From Sphingomonas sp. 3P27F8 (lineage in GTDB: Bacteria; Pseudomonadota; Alphaproteobacteria; Sphingomonadales; Sphingomonadaceae), in contig NZ_SCNL01000002.1 in assembly GCF_005502745.1 (NCBI RefSeq), positions 186,001-250,000 of the forward strand: 64,000 bases of DNA, read 5' to 3'. Position 1 is the first letter of the stretch. Every line of letters begins with the position of its first letter. The notes beneath the pieces were generated by a model. The model ran no database searches, was not told where the DNA came from, and saw only the letters and a list, made by a program, of their open reading frames with translations. Position numbers and translations under genes: made by a program. Below are positions 25,539 to 41,762 of the stretch, piece by piece.

Positions 25539-26708
25539 ATGCCGCATTACGGCGATTTCCAGAATTCGATCTACGGCGCCGGCCTCACCGGCGTGCAGCC
25601 GACGCTTCCGGTAGATTTCGCGACGCTGAAAGCGCGGGCGGAGGCAGCGATGCCGCCCTCGGTGCTCAATTATGTACAGGGCGGATGCGGCGACGAATTC
25701 ACACAGGACGAAAATGCCCGGGCCTTCCGGCACTGGGGCATGGTGCCGCGCATGATGGTCGATTGCACGAGCCGAGACCTGTCGATCGACCTGTTCGGCA
25801 ATAAGCTCCCCTCCCCGCTCTTCATGGCGCCGATCGGCGTGACCGGGATTGTAACTCAGGACCAGCACGGCGATCTGGCCGCCGCGCGCGCCGCAGCCAC
25901 CACTGGCGTGCCGCTGTGCGCATCGACATTGGCGAACGATCCGCTGGAGGACGTGCTCCACGCGAGCGGCACGACGCCGGCGATGTTCCAGCTCTATACT
26001 CCGCGCAACAAGGATGTCGCCGCCAGTCTGGTCAGCCGCGCGGAGGCGGCCGGATACAGGGCGATCGTGGTAACGCTCGACACGTGGGTAACGGGCTGGC
26101 GGCCTCGTGACCTGAACGTGTCGAACTTTCCGCAGCTGCGCGGGCACGTATTGACCAACTATTTCGTCGATCCTGCCTTCCGCGCCTTGCTGGCGAAGCC
26201 GGCGGAGGAGGATCTGCGCGCGGCGATCAACACGTGGAGCGCGACCTTCGGCAAGGTGCTGACCTGGGACGATCTGCCATGGCTCAAATCGCTCACGAAG
26301 CTGCCGATCGTGTTGAAGGGCATCTGTCATCCCGATGATGCGCGGCGCGCGCTGGATGGCGGCGCGGACGGCATTTACGTCTCGAACCACGGCGGCCGGC
26401 AGGCCAATGGCGGGATCGCCGCGATCGACATGTTGCCGGGCGTGGCGGCGGCGGTGGATGGCCGTGTGCCGGTGCTGTTCGATTCAGGCATTCGATCCGG
26501 CAGCGACGTGATCAAGGCGATCGCGCTGGGCGCGGATGCGGTGGGGATCGGCCGCCCCTATACCTACGGACTCGCGCTTGGCGGCGCGGAGGGCGCGGCG
26601 CATGTGTTGAAATCGATCCTCGCCGAAGCGGATCTGCTGATGGCCGTGAACGGTTATCCCGATCTGGCGGCGGTTCGCGCGGAGGGCGCGAGGCGGACCG
26701 ACCGATAG
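25539..26708 (+). CDS. FMN-dependent alpha-hydroxyacid oxidase (lactate 2-monooxygenase-like)
   Basis: 389-residue TIM-barrel flavoenzyme that oxidises a 2-hydroxy acid. It has GGCGDEFT near the N-terminus, FMAPIGVTGIV, DTWVTGWR (with the conserved TLD and an Arg), KGICHPDDA with the FMN-contacting Lys, and SNHGGRQ with the catalytic His and substrate Arg. DSGIRSGSDVIKAIALGADAVGIGRP forms the phosphate-binding end. The N-terminus YGDFQNSIYGAG resembles the lactate 2-monooxygenase subgroup rather than LldD. ATG 25539 has GGGGGAGG seven bases upstream; the open frame begins 32 codons earlier. It sits between the L11-L1 and L10-L7/L12 operons, an unusual place, and has no functional link to ribosomes. 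Confidence 0.9.
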   Translation: MPHYGDFQNSIYGAGLTGVQPTLPVDFATLKARAEAAMPPSVLNYVQGGCGDEFTQDENARAFRHWGMVPRMMVDCTSRDLSIDLFGNKLPSPLFMAPIGVTGIVTQDQHGDLAAARAAATTGVPLCASTLANDPLEDVLHASGTTPAMFQLYTPRNKDVAASLVSRAEAAGYRAIVVTLDTWVTGWRPRDLNVSNFPQLRGHVLTNYFVDPAFRALLAKPAEEDLRAAINTWSATFGKVLTWDDLPWLKSLTKLPIVLKGICHPDDARRALDGGADGIYVSNHGGRQANGGIAAIDMLPGVAAAVDGRVPVLFDSGIRSGSDVIKAIALGADAVGIGRPYTYGLALGGAEGAAHVLKSILAEADLLMAVNGYPDLAAVRAEGARRTDR

Positions 26709-26756
26709 ATTGACTTTCACGCGCAAGCCTGTATTGGCCCGCGCTCGCCCGGCAGC

Positions 26757-26835
26757 TTCGTGCCGCCGGGCACCGTCCGAGACAGTAGGTGCCGGAATGC
26801 CGGCTTAATTTCCTACCGAGGCGGGGACAGGATTT
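26757..26835 (+). promoter_or_regulatory. L10 leader (autoregulatory rplJ mRNA structure)
   Basis: The segment GTCCGAGACAGTAGG (26775-26789), hairpin GCCGG-AATG-CCGGC (26791-26804), CTTAATTTCCTACCGAGG (26803-26820) reproduces the E. coli-type L10 leader core (GUCCAAGACnGCAGG ... CUUAAUnnCCUGC). GTAGG at 26785-26789 pairs with CCTAC at 26812-26816 to form the stem enclosing the small hairpin. L10 or its complex with L7/L12 binds such leaders and represses translation of rplJ. The leader lies about 170 bases before the rplJ start, within a 295-base gap. Confidence 0.85.
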
Positions 26836-27003
26836 TGCCGGCTGGTCATCGATGTGACGCGCCGGTCTGCCGCGGTCCGCGATTGAGCGTGGCTGCGTCT
26901 GCTTCCCATTCCCCATCGCTGGACAACCCATCCGCTCGCAAGGCGTGTGGGGAAATGCAACCGGGCATGCGCTTCGGCTCATGCCCAGAACGTGGAGAAT
27001 GGC

Positions 27004-27519
27004 ATGGATCGTGCTCAAAAGGCCGCGGCCGTCGCCGAGCTCAACCGCAATTTTTCCGAGGTCGGCGTGGTGATTGTCACCCGTAACCGCGGAATGACCG
27101 TCGCGCAGTCAACCCAGCTGCGCAACAAGATGCGGGAAGCCGGCGCGAGCTACAAGGTCTCGAAGAACAAGCTTGCCAAGATCGCGCTCGACGGCACCGA
27201 CTATCTCTCGCTGGGCGATCTGCTCACGGGTCCGGTCGGTCTCGCCTCTTCGATCGATCCCGTCGCTGCGGCGAAGGTGGCGGTCGAATTCGCGAAGACG
27301 AACGACAAGTTCGAAATCGTGGGCGGGGCGATGGGCGCGAATGCGCTCGACGTGGAGGGCGTGAAGGCGCTCGCCACGCTGCCGTCGCTGGACGAGCTCC
27401 GGGCGAAGATCGTCGGCCTTATCGTGGCACCCGCCACGAAGCTGGCGACCATCACCCAGGCGCCCGCCGGGCAGCTTGCCCGCGCGCTCAAGGCATATTC
27501 GGAGAAGGAAGCCGCCTGA
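27004..27519 (+). CDS. rplJ: 50S ribosomal protein L10
   Basis: 171-residue L10, the base of the ribosomal stalk that holds L7/L12 dimers. It begins [19 protein letters not shown], continues with [10 protein letters not shown]-type rRNA-binding motif ([11 protein letters not shown]) and [11 protein letters not shown], and ends in a helix for L7/L12 binding ([13 protein letters not shown]). ATG 27004 has GGAGA upstream and gives the family length; 19 further codons are open but unsupported. It is preceded by an L10 leader and followed by rplL after 66 bases. Confidence 0.97.
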   Translation: MDRAQKAAAVAELNRNFSEVGVVIVTRNRGMTVAQSTQLRNKMREAGASYKVSKNKLAKIALDGTDYLSLGDLLTGPVGLASSIDPVAAAKVAVEFAKTNDKFEIVGGAMGANALDVEGVKALATLPSLDELRAKIVGLIVAPATKLATITQAPAGQLARALKAYSEKEAA

Positions 27520-27585
27520 TTTCCGGCGGTTTTATCAAACGAAACTCAAAGCCCCACCGGGGCTTGCGATTTGAAGGAAGTAACA

Positions 27586-27963
27586 ATGGCAGACCTGAAC
27601 GCGCTGGTTGACCAGCTTTCCGAACTGACCGTCCTCGAGGCGGCTGAGCTTTCGAAGCTTCTCGAAGAGAAGTGGGGCGTTTCGGCCGCTGCGGCGGTTG
27701 CGGCTCCTGCAGCCGGCGGCGCCGGTGCAGCGGCTCCGGCCGCCGAAGAGAAGACCGAGTTCGACGTGATCCTCACCGGCGACGGTGGCAAGAAGATCAA
27801 CGTCATCAAGGAGGTCCGCGCGATCACCGGCCTCGGCCTGACCGAAGCCAAGGCGCTCGTCGAGTCCGCTCCGAAGGCCGTCAAGGAAGGCGTGTCGAAG
27901 GACGAGGCCGAGAAGGTCAAGAAGCAGCTTGAAGAAGCCGGCGCGACCGTCGAACTCAAGTAA
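27586..27963 (+). CDS. rplL: 50S ribosomal protein L7/L12
   Basis: 125-residue L7/L12 stalk protein. The N-terminal dimerisation domain is [29 protein letters not shown], followed by an Ala/Gly/Pro hinge. The C-terminal factor-binding domain has [24 protein letters not shown]. Full length. GAAGGAAG lies just upstream of ATG 27586. The 66-base gap after rplJ gives room for a separate ribosome-binding site, needed because L7/L12 is made in excess. A terminator follows, so rpoBC is not directly read through. Confidence 0.98.
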   Translation: MADLNALVDQLSELTVLEAAELSKLLEEKWGVSAAAAVAAPAAGGAGAAAPAAEEKTEFDVILTGDGGKKINVIKEVRAITGLGLTEAKALVESAPKAVKEGVSKDEAEKVKKQLEEAGATVELK

Positions 27964-28056
27964 GCCTCACGTCGAGCGCGGGCATGATCCGCGCTCGATC
28001 CCGCCTCCGCGGCCAGCTTTAACAAGCCTGTCAGTGGTGGCGCGAGCAAAACAGAA

Positions 28057-28093
28057 GGAGGCGGCTTCCGCGTGGGAGCCGCCTCTTTTTTTT
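28057..28093 (+). terminator. rho-independent terminator of rplJL
   Basis: GAGGCGGCT (28058-28066) pairs with AGCCGCCTC (28077-28085), then a run of eight T. It lies 95 bases after rplL and immediately before the end of the convergent gene at 28098, separating rplJL transcription from it. Confidence 0.93.
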
Positions 28094-28097
28094 GCTG

Positions 28098-29282
28098 TTA
28101 CCGTTTCACCGTGGCCCCGTGCGCGCGGATAGCGATCGCATCGTGCATCCGGGCGGGTTCGTCCAGCCACATCGGGCCCAGCTTGCCGCCGTCGCCGCGA
28201 TCCACGCCAACCGCGAAAGCCGCAGTCGTCTGCCCCGGCGATCCCGCGGCCGCGTCATACAGCAGGTTGAGCGCCACCACGGGCACGAACATCGGGCGAC
28301 CGGCCGCCTCCAGCGCGACAATATCCTCCCGCCGCAGCGTCGCGATCCCGCGCACCGGCCGCTCCTCACCAGGCGCGAGATCGAACGGGGGCACGACCGG
28401 CCGGTCGACCGGCTCCGCATAAAGGCCGGCGAGCACCGTATCCTGACCCTGCTGCGCACTCGTGAGCCGGATCGCGACGCGCACCCCGCGTGCGATCGCG
28501 ATCCCTTCATTGCGCACCGTCAGCCCCACATCGGCGGTGGCGGTGACAAGGTTGATGCCCGCGCGATGCACCACCGGCAGGGCAACATCGATCCAGGCGC
28601 GCTCGCTCGGCGCAGGGCGTTCGAGAAATTGCGGCGGCTCCGGCGCAGGCGGTGCTGCACCGGTAGCGCTCCGCGCGACCGGCGGATCGGGCGCTGCCGC
28701 CGGCAGTGAAACATTCTCGATCGGCTCGTCCGTGCCGCGATCCTCGCCCGGCAGCAACCGCCGCCGCCACGCCACGAAGCCGGCCGCGAGCGCAGCAAGC
28801 CCGCCAAGCCCTGCCGGCACCAGCCAGCCAGGCAAACCTTCGCCAACGTCCGGCGACGACGCGGGCGTCGCGGCAACAGGAACCGGGCTGGCCACCGGCG
28901 TCGAGGGCGACCCTGTGGGCGCGGGTGCGGGTGCGGGTGCGGGCGCGGGTGCTGGCGCCGCCACGACAGGCACTGGCGTGACGCGGGCGGAAGGCGATGA
29001 TGAGGGGCGCGGTTGCGGTCCCGGCACCGCCGGCAGCGAAATTGCGCGCGGGGTCGAGCGCGCGCGCGGCGCGGCCTGTGGCGCGCTGGACGGCTCTACC
29101 GGGATCAGCGCGATCGGCTGCTCGCTGGCCGGCAGCGCGGCATTCGTCGCGGTCGGCGTCGGCGCGATGATCGGCGCCGGCGTCAGATCTTCCGGTGCTG
29201 TTTTCGGGATCGTCTGCGCGATTCCCGATCCTCCGGCCAACGCCGCCCCGGCCAGCGTCAGCCCTGTGATGCCTATTTTCAT
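28098..29282 (-). CDS. predicted membrane-anchored periplasmic/cytoplasmic protein with Pro-Ala linker (unknown function)
   Basis: 394 residues, function not recognised. An N-terminal signal-like segment (1-22) is followed by a long Pro/Ala/Ser/Thr-rich region containing an uninterrupted (AP)n run at about 109-122. A single hydrophobic segment at about 154-172 ends with WRRRLLPGED. The C-terminal part (about 225-390) is a beta-rich domain with VGLTVRNEGIAIARGVRVAIRL and PGEERPVRGIATL, reminiscent of Ig-like/CARDB-type folds. The signal, linker, helix and cytoplasmic-side basic residues suggest the C-terminal domain may be cytoplasmic or the first segment is cleaved; topology is uncertain. It lies between rplL and rpoB, transcribed against them. 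Confidence 0.75.
   Translation of the reverse strand: MKIGITGLTLAGAALAGGSGIAQTIPKTAPEDLTPAPIIAPTPTATNAALPASEQPIALIPVEPSSAPQAAPRARSTPRAISLPAVPGPQPRPSSSPSARVTPVPVVAAPAPAPAPAPAPAPTGSPSTPVASPVPVAATPASSPDVGEGLPGWLVPAGLGGLAALAAGFVAWRRRLLPGEDRGTDEPIENVSLPAAAPDPPVARSATGAAPPAPEPPQFLERPAPSERAWIDVALPVVHRAGINLVTATADVGLTVRNEGIAIARGVRVAIRLTSAQQGQDTVLAGLYAEPVDRPVVPPFDLAPGEERPVRGIATLRREDIVALEAAGRPMFVPVVALNLLYDAAAGSPGQTTAAFAVGVDRGDGGKLGPMWLDEPARMHDAIAIRAHGATVKR
28919..28960. repeat. GGGTGC hexanucleotide repeat inside a coding region
   Basis: About seven consecutive near-perfect GGGTGC/GGGCGC units encode the Ala-Pro run of the minus-strand gene. Units are in frame, so gain or loss changes linker length by two residues without a frameshift. 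Confidence 0.75.
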
Positions 29283-29324
29283 TCCCTGCGCGTTATCCCG
29301 TCGAAGCTGAACCGCACCCTATCG

Positions 29325-31256
29325 TCACTGCTCGGCCGGGCCCGTCGCCGGCACGACTGGCAGCCATACAGCGCTCGCCTTCGTTCCCCCTCGCACGAGC
29401 GTGATCGTCGCCTTCTGATAATCCTCGGGCTTCGCGAAGAAGATATTGGGGACATATTTCTGCGGGTTGCGATCGTAGAGCGGGAATTGCGACGACTGCA
29501 CCTGCACCATGATGCGATGCCCTGGCTGAAATACATGGTTCACGGTCGGCAGCCGAAAACGATAGCGCTGAACACTGTTCGCCGGGATGGCGGCCGGCTT
29601 GTCGAAGCCGTCGCGATACCGTCCCCGGAAAATGTCCTGGCTGATCGAAAGCTGATAGCCGCCTTTCTTCGGATCGTTCGCAATTTGATCGGGATAGACA
29701 TCGATCACTTTCACCACGAAATCGCCATCCGTGCCGGTGGTCTTGGCGAACAGGTCCGCGATGGGCGCGCCGGAAACACGCATCGGCTGCGTCAAGGGCG
29801 CGGTCTGATAGGTCATCACATCCGGCCGACCATCGACAAAGCGCTGATCCTGCACCAGCCACGTCTTCCAGCGCTCGTCATCGCCGAAATTAACCGGGCG
29901 CGGCAGATGCGGCACCGGCTTTGCGGGATCGGAGACGTAGCTGTCACCCCCCTCCCCGCCCTTGTCGAAGCCGAGCCCGCCGTCGGCTTCCAGATAGATC
30001 GGCTTCAGCGGCGCGGCGCATCCCGCCTCGCACGCCATCGGCCATTGCGCCAAGCTGTCCCAATGGTTCGCGCCGGTGTTGTAGATCAGCGCCTGCGGCG
30101 GGGTGAACGCCGGCCGGCCATCGCGCAGATACTGATCGAAGAACGGAAACAGATATTTGTCGCGCCATTGCGTGGCGGTGTCGCCGTTCCACTTGAAGTC
30201 ACCCAGCGAAGAGCCGTCGTAATTCGCCTGGCTATGGCGCCACGGGCCCATGACGAGGAAATTGCTGGCCAGTTTGCCTTTTGCCTTCAGCGCCTCCCAG
30301 GCGTGGATCGCGCCATACATGTCCTCCTGATCCCACAGCCCCTGCTCCCACATCGTCGGCACGTTCGAGGGATTGGCGGCGACCAGCTTGTCGAGTGCCT
30401 GCCCCTGCCAGAAAGCGTCATAAGCGGGATGCGCGGCCATGCGCTGCCAAAAAGGTAAGGCGGCATAGCCGGATTTCTCCGCCCAGGCGCCTGCCGAGCC
30501 GACGCGCCTGAACTGCTCGTAATCGTCGTAGAACCCGGAAGCCGGCTCGTCGCCCGCCGCCTTGAAGCCGGTCTGTTCGCCGAGCCAGCCGATGTTCGCA
30601 AGCCGGAACGCGCCGTAATGGAACCAGTCGTCCCCCATCCAGCCGTCGATCATCGGGCTTTCCGGCGCAGCGACCTTCAGCGCAGGGTGCGGGTGCAGCA
30701 GCGCCATCACGACCGTGAACCCCTCGTAAGAGGAGCCGAGCATGCCGACGCGACCGTTCGATTCGGGCAGGTTCGCCTTCTTCACCAGCCAGTCGATCGT
30801 GTCCCACGCATCGGTGGTGTGATCTACCTTGGTCGGGTTCAGCGGGCCGATCACTGGCCGGGTGACGACATACTCCCCTTCCGAGCCATATTTGCCCCGG
30901 ATATCCTGAAACACGCGAATATATCCGGCGCGCACGAACGGTTCGTCGCCCTGCGGCAGGATCGAGAGCATTTTCGGGCTCGCCATTCGCGCCACCCGGC
31001 CAGACGCATTGTAGGGCGTTCGGGTCAGCAGGATCGGCGCATTCCTGGCGCCCTTCGGGATGACGATGACGGTGTGGAGCCTCGCCCCGTCGCGCATCGG
31101 GATCATCACCTCGCGCCGCACATAGTCATTCGCGTCGGTGGAATAGGCGAAGTGCGCCGGAATATCGCCCCCGGGTCGCACGACTCCCTGCTCTTGCGCG
31201 GCGAGCGGAGCGGCGGACAGTGCGAGGCAGGCCAGGGCAAGCGTCTTGCGGGTCAT
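29325..31256 (-). CDS. secreted CocE/NonD-type X-Pro dipeptidyl-peptidase family hydrolase
   Basis: 643-residue alpha/beta hydrolase with an N-terminal signal peptide (1-21, ending LAAQ). The N-terminal hydrolase domain contains MRDGARLHTVI, FQDIRGKYGSEG and the nucleophile elbow GSSYEG with Ser176. The C-terminal jelly-roll domain begins around DGDFVVKVIDVYPDQ and includes HRIMVQVQSSQFPLYDRNPQ. This is the architecture of cocaine esterase, glutaryl-7-ACA acylase and Xaa-Pro dipeptidyl-peptidases (PF02129 plus PF08530). It probably hydrolyses peptides or ester/amide substrates in the periplasm. It is divergent from rpoB by 272 bases. Confidence 0.93.
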   Translation of the reverse strand: MTRKTLALACLALSAAPLAAQEQGVVRPGGDIPAHFAYSTDANDYVRREVMIPMRDGARLHTVIVIPKGARNAPILLTRTPYNASGRVARMASPKMLSILPQGDEPFVRAGYIRVFQDIRGKYGSEGEYVVTRPVIGPLNPTKVDHTTDAWDTIDWLVKKANLPESNGRVGMLGSSYEGFTVVMALLHPHPALKVAAPESPMIDGWMGDDWFHYGAFRLANIGWLGEQTGFKAAGDEPASGFYDDYEQFRRVGSAGAWAEKSGYAALPFWQRMAAHPAYDAFWQGQALDKLVAANPSNVPTMWEQGLWDQEDMYGAIHAWEALKAKGKLASNFLVMGPWRHSQANYDGSSLGDFKWNGDTATQWRDKYLFPFFDQYLRDGRPAFTPPQALIYNTGANHWDSLAQWPMACEAGCAAPLKPIYLEADGGLGFDKGGEGGDSYVSDPAKPVPHLPRPVNFGDDERWKTWLVQDQRFVDGRPDVMTYQTAPLTQPMRVSGAPIADLFAKTTGTDGDFVVKVIDVYPDQIANDPKKGGYQLSISQDIFRGRYRDGFDKPAAIPANSVQRYRFRLPTVNHVFQPGHRIMVQVQSSQFPLYDRNPQKYVPNIFFAKPEDYQKATITLVRGGTKASAVWLPVVPATGPAEQ

Positions 31257-31528
31257 GAATATTCCTGTTTGACTGTTGCCCGTTATGCGCAGTGGCGCGC
31301 GTCGATCAACCTGTCCCTCGTAGATTGACGTTGCCGGACATGGCTCCTATATCGCCGTCTTCGCTGGAGCTTCGGGACATGATGCGGCGTCGCGCACCGT
31401 ATCGCACGAATGGAGGCTTCCGGTTCATAAGACGCTTCAGGCTGCAATCGCTCCGATCGTGGGGATGATCGCGGCCTTTTCGCGTCTTTATCGCGCTCTA
31501 ATGTTTTTTACTGAGGGCTGACAGCTAC
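31257..31528. promoter_or_regulatory. divergent region upstream of rpoB
   Basis: 272 bases between the hydrolase gene (minus) and rpoB (plus). It must carry the rpoBC promoter, because the rplJL unit is closed by its own terminator 3.4 kb away. An A/T-rich stretch CTCTAATGTTTTTTACTGAGGG ends 12 bases before ATG 31529 (shown here only as a landmark near 31497-31518). I could not fix -35/-10 boxes. Confidence 0.35.
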
Positions 31529-35677
<4,149 letters not shown>

Positions 35678-35754
35678 CAGGGAACGGGCGCCGTCGATGG
35701 CGGCGCCCTGCCCCCTCTCCACCCAGCAGATTTACCCTCTAGAGGGATGAAGAT

Positions 35755-40038
<4,284 letters not shown>

Positions 40039-40062
40039 TCGACGGATCCTTCGTGACACGAG

Positions 40063-40100
40063 GAACCGCCGCCCGGGATGCCGGGCGGCGGTTTCTTTTT
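40063..40100 (+). terminator. rho-independent terminator of rpoBC
   Basis: AACCGCCGCCCGG pairs with CCGGGCGGCGGTT around a GATG loop, followed by TCTTTTT. The stem of about 13 bp begins 26 bases after the rpoC stop. Confidence 0.93.
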
Positions 40101-40410
40101 CCGCCGTCTTCGACGCTCTAGGCCCTATTTCGGTGGAGTGATCTGGCTAATGCTCCACGTCGCCTTCTGGTGACACGCCCGCGCCCGGCTACCGCGGTTG
40201 ACGGATTCACGCCCTATTTACCCGGCGCGGCCGATAATTCGCCGGGGCGGCACTATCTTTCCTCGCGGGAACCCCTATGTTCCTGGGGCTGACGTCGCCT
40301 GCGACGGATATCGGGCACTCATGCTCCCCTTTGTCCCTTTCTAGCCTCACGACGCCGGGATGCGCTGCTTTTGGCGCATGCCCGTCACATATTGGGACAA
40401 GGAATTCCAT
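40101..40410 (+). promoter_or_regulatory. long intergenic region and 5' leader of the cold-shock gene
   Basis: 310 bases without a gene. It includes the hairpins GTGGAG (40133-40138) / CTCCAC (40153-40158) and GGAAC (40268-40272) / GTTCC (40279-40283), a TTGACG at 40198 and GATAAT at 40233, whose spacing does not make a good promoter. A long structured 5' leader is typical of csp mRNAs, where it controls translation by temperature, so part of this is probably untranslated leader. A minus-strand open frame across it does not look like protein. Confidence 0.4.
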
Positions 40411-40617
40411 ATGATCACCGGAACCGTAAAATTTTTCAACGCCGACAAGGGTTATGGCTTCATCGCGCCGGAAGACGGCAGCGGCGATGCCTTTGTGCAT
40501 GTGACCGCGGTCGAGCGCGCCGGGATGCGCACGCTCGATAAGGACCAGCGCGTCACGTACGAGCTTGAAACCGATCGTCGCGGAAAGACCTCGGCGGTCA
40601 ATCTTCAGGCTGCCTGA
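40411..40617 (+). CDS. cold-shock protein (CspA family)
   Basis: 68-residue single cold-shock domain that binds single-stranded RNA/DNA and melts mRNA structure. RNP1 is KGYGFIAP and RNP2 is DAFVHV; VKFFNADKGYG is the N-terminal strand. AAGGA lies 8 bases before ATG 40411, which is inside a CATATG. Seventeen in-frame codons upstream are not conserved CSD sequence. Position 62-68 (NLQAA) ends at the normal boundary. A long leader precedes it, and a 74-residue protein gene follows after 62 bases. Confidence 0.95.
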   Translation: MITGTVKFFNADKGYGFIAPEDGSGDAFVHVTAVERAGMRTLDKDQRVTYELETDRRGKTSAVNLQAA

Positions 40618-40679
40618 AGCAGGTTGAAGGGCGGGGGTCGATGATCCCCGCCAGTTTCCTCGCGTTTCAGGAGAATGCC

Positions 40680-40904
40680 ATGTCCACCCTGTTCTTCTAT
40701 CGCGAGCAGGCCGCGCAACAGCAGGCGGCAGCGGATGCTGCAACGCTTGATAATGTGCGTGAGCGCTGCCAGCGCGCATCCAATGCCTGGGCGGCGTTGG
40801 CCGCCCGCAGCGAGCGTGCGGAAAATTCCCGCATACGAACGGCCGCTGAAAAGCTGCTTGCCGGGCTCGGTGACGGCGCCGAACTGAATCACGCCGCGAC
40901 CTGA
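40680..40904 (+). CDS. small helical protein of unknown function
   Basis: 74-residue protein starting at ATG 40680, with AGGAG six bases upstream. It is almost entirely predicted helix: MSTLFFYREQAAQQQAAADAA, then DNVRERCQRASNAWAALAARSERAE. Its heptad-like A/L spacing is suggestive of a coiled coil or helical hairpin. Small proteins with this N-terminus occur next to csp genes in sphingomonads as far as I recall, but no function is known to me. It is probably co-transcribed with the cold-shock gene 62 bases upstream. Confidence 0.75.
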   Translation: MSTLFFYREQAAQQQAAADAATLDNVRERCQRASNAWAALAARSERAENSRIRTAAEKLLAGLGDGAELNHAAT

Positions 40905-41027
40905 ACGGTCGGCGCCGGGGATCCTCCCTGCGCTTGAACAGAAAATTCGTTTGTACGAGGTGGCCGGCATTATCGACCTGTTGTTGCGCGGCGCCTGCAA
41001 TCCGCGATCTGATCCAGGGGCCGGCGT

Positions 41028-41747
41028 TTGAGCGCGCCCGGTCTTGCGACCAAGGCCGTCGGCGAGGATGACTGCTGGCCCTTCGGCACTCTTCTGGATT
41101 CAGCCGCCATCCCCGGCGGTGGCCACCTTCATCTCTATCGCCACGAACAGGATTATGAGATCCTGTTCGGCGAAGAGCAATTGATGGGCAGTTGGGCGTA
41201 TCGCTCGGAAAAGGCGCTCGCCACGCTGGTGGTCGACAGGCTTGGCGAGCGTGCCAATAGTGTCCTGATCGGCGGGCTGGGCATGGGTTTTACCCTCGCC
41301 GCCGCCCGCGCCGCGCTATCGCCCGCCGCCACGATCGTCGTGGCGGAGCTGGTGCCCAAGGTGGAAGCCTGGGCGCGTGGCCACCTTGCGCACATCTTCG
41401 GGGATTCACTCGCCGATCCGCGTGTCACGATCGAAATCCGCGACGTTCATGACCTTATCGTTGAGCGGCGCGGTGAGTTCGACGCGATCCTGCTCGACGT
41501 TGACAATGGCCCGGAGGGGCTTGTGAGCCTCGCCAACGAGCGGCTCTACTGCAACTGGGGGCTGAAGGCATCGCACCGCGCGCTGCGCCCCGGTGGCGTG
41601 CTGGCGATATGGTCCGCATTCCGGGACGACGAGTTTGCCGAACGGCTGGCCGGCGCCGGATTTGACGTGGAAGAAGTCCGGGAGCCGACCGGTGGCGGCG
41701 ATGACGAGGCGCCGCATGTAATCTGGCTGGCGACCAGGCGCGACTGA
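41028..41747 (+). CDS. spermidine-synthase-like SAM-fold protein (paralogue 1)
   Basis: 239-residue class I methyltransferase-fold protein. GGLGMGFTLAAAR is motif I, VVAELVPKVEAW holds the acidic residue after beta-2, DAILLDVDNGPEGL is the beta-4 active-site region, and LRPGGVLAIWSA is beta-5. It is usually annotated spermidine synthase, but the N-terminal beta-barrel that binds putrescine in true SpeE is reduced to about 50 residues. The substrate is therefore doubtful. TTG 41028 is the only start that keeps the whole domain; AGGGG lies about 8 bases upstream. A paralogue with the same motifs lies at 44794. Confidence 0.82.
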   Translation: MSAPGLATKAVGEDDCWPFGTLLDSAAIPGGGHLHLYRHEQDYEILFGEEQLMGSWAYRSEKALATLVVDRLGERANSVLIGGLGMGFTLAAARAALSPAATIVVAELVPKVEAWARGHLAHIFGDSLADPRVTIEIRDVHDLIVERRGEFDAILLDVDNGPEGLVSLANERLYCNWGLKASHRALRPGGVLAIWSAFRDDEFAERLAGAGFDVEEVREPTGGGDDEAPHVIWLATRRD

Positions 41748-41762
41748 TCCGCCTCGATCCTG

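Noticed and set aside
40207-40779. Minus-strand frame across the cold-shock leader and gene.
   Set aside because: Antisense to csp, without motifs or ribosome-binding site.
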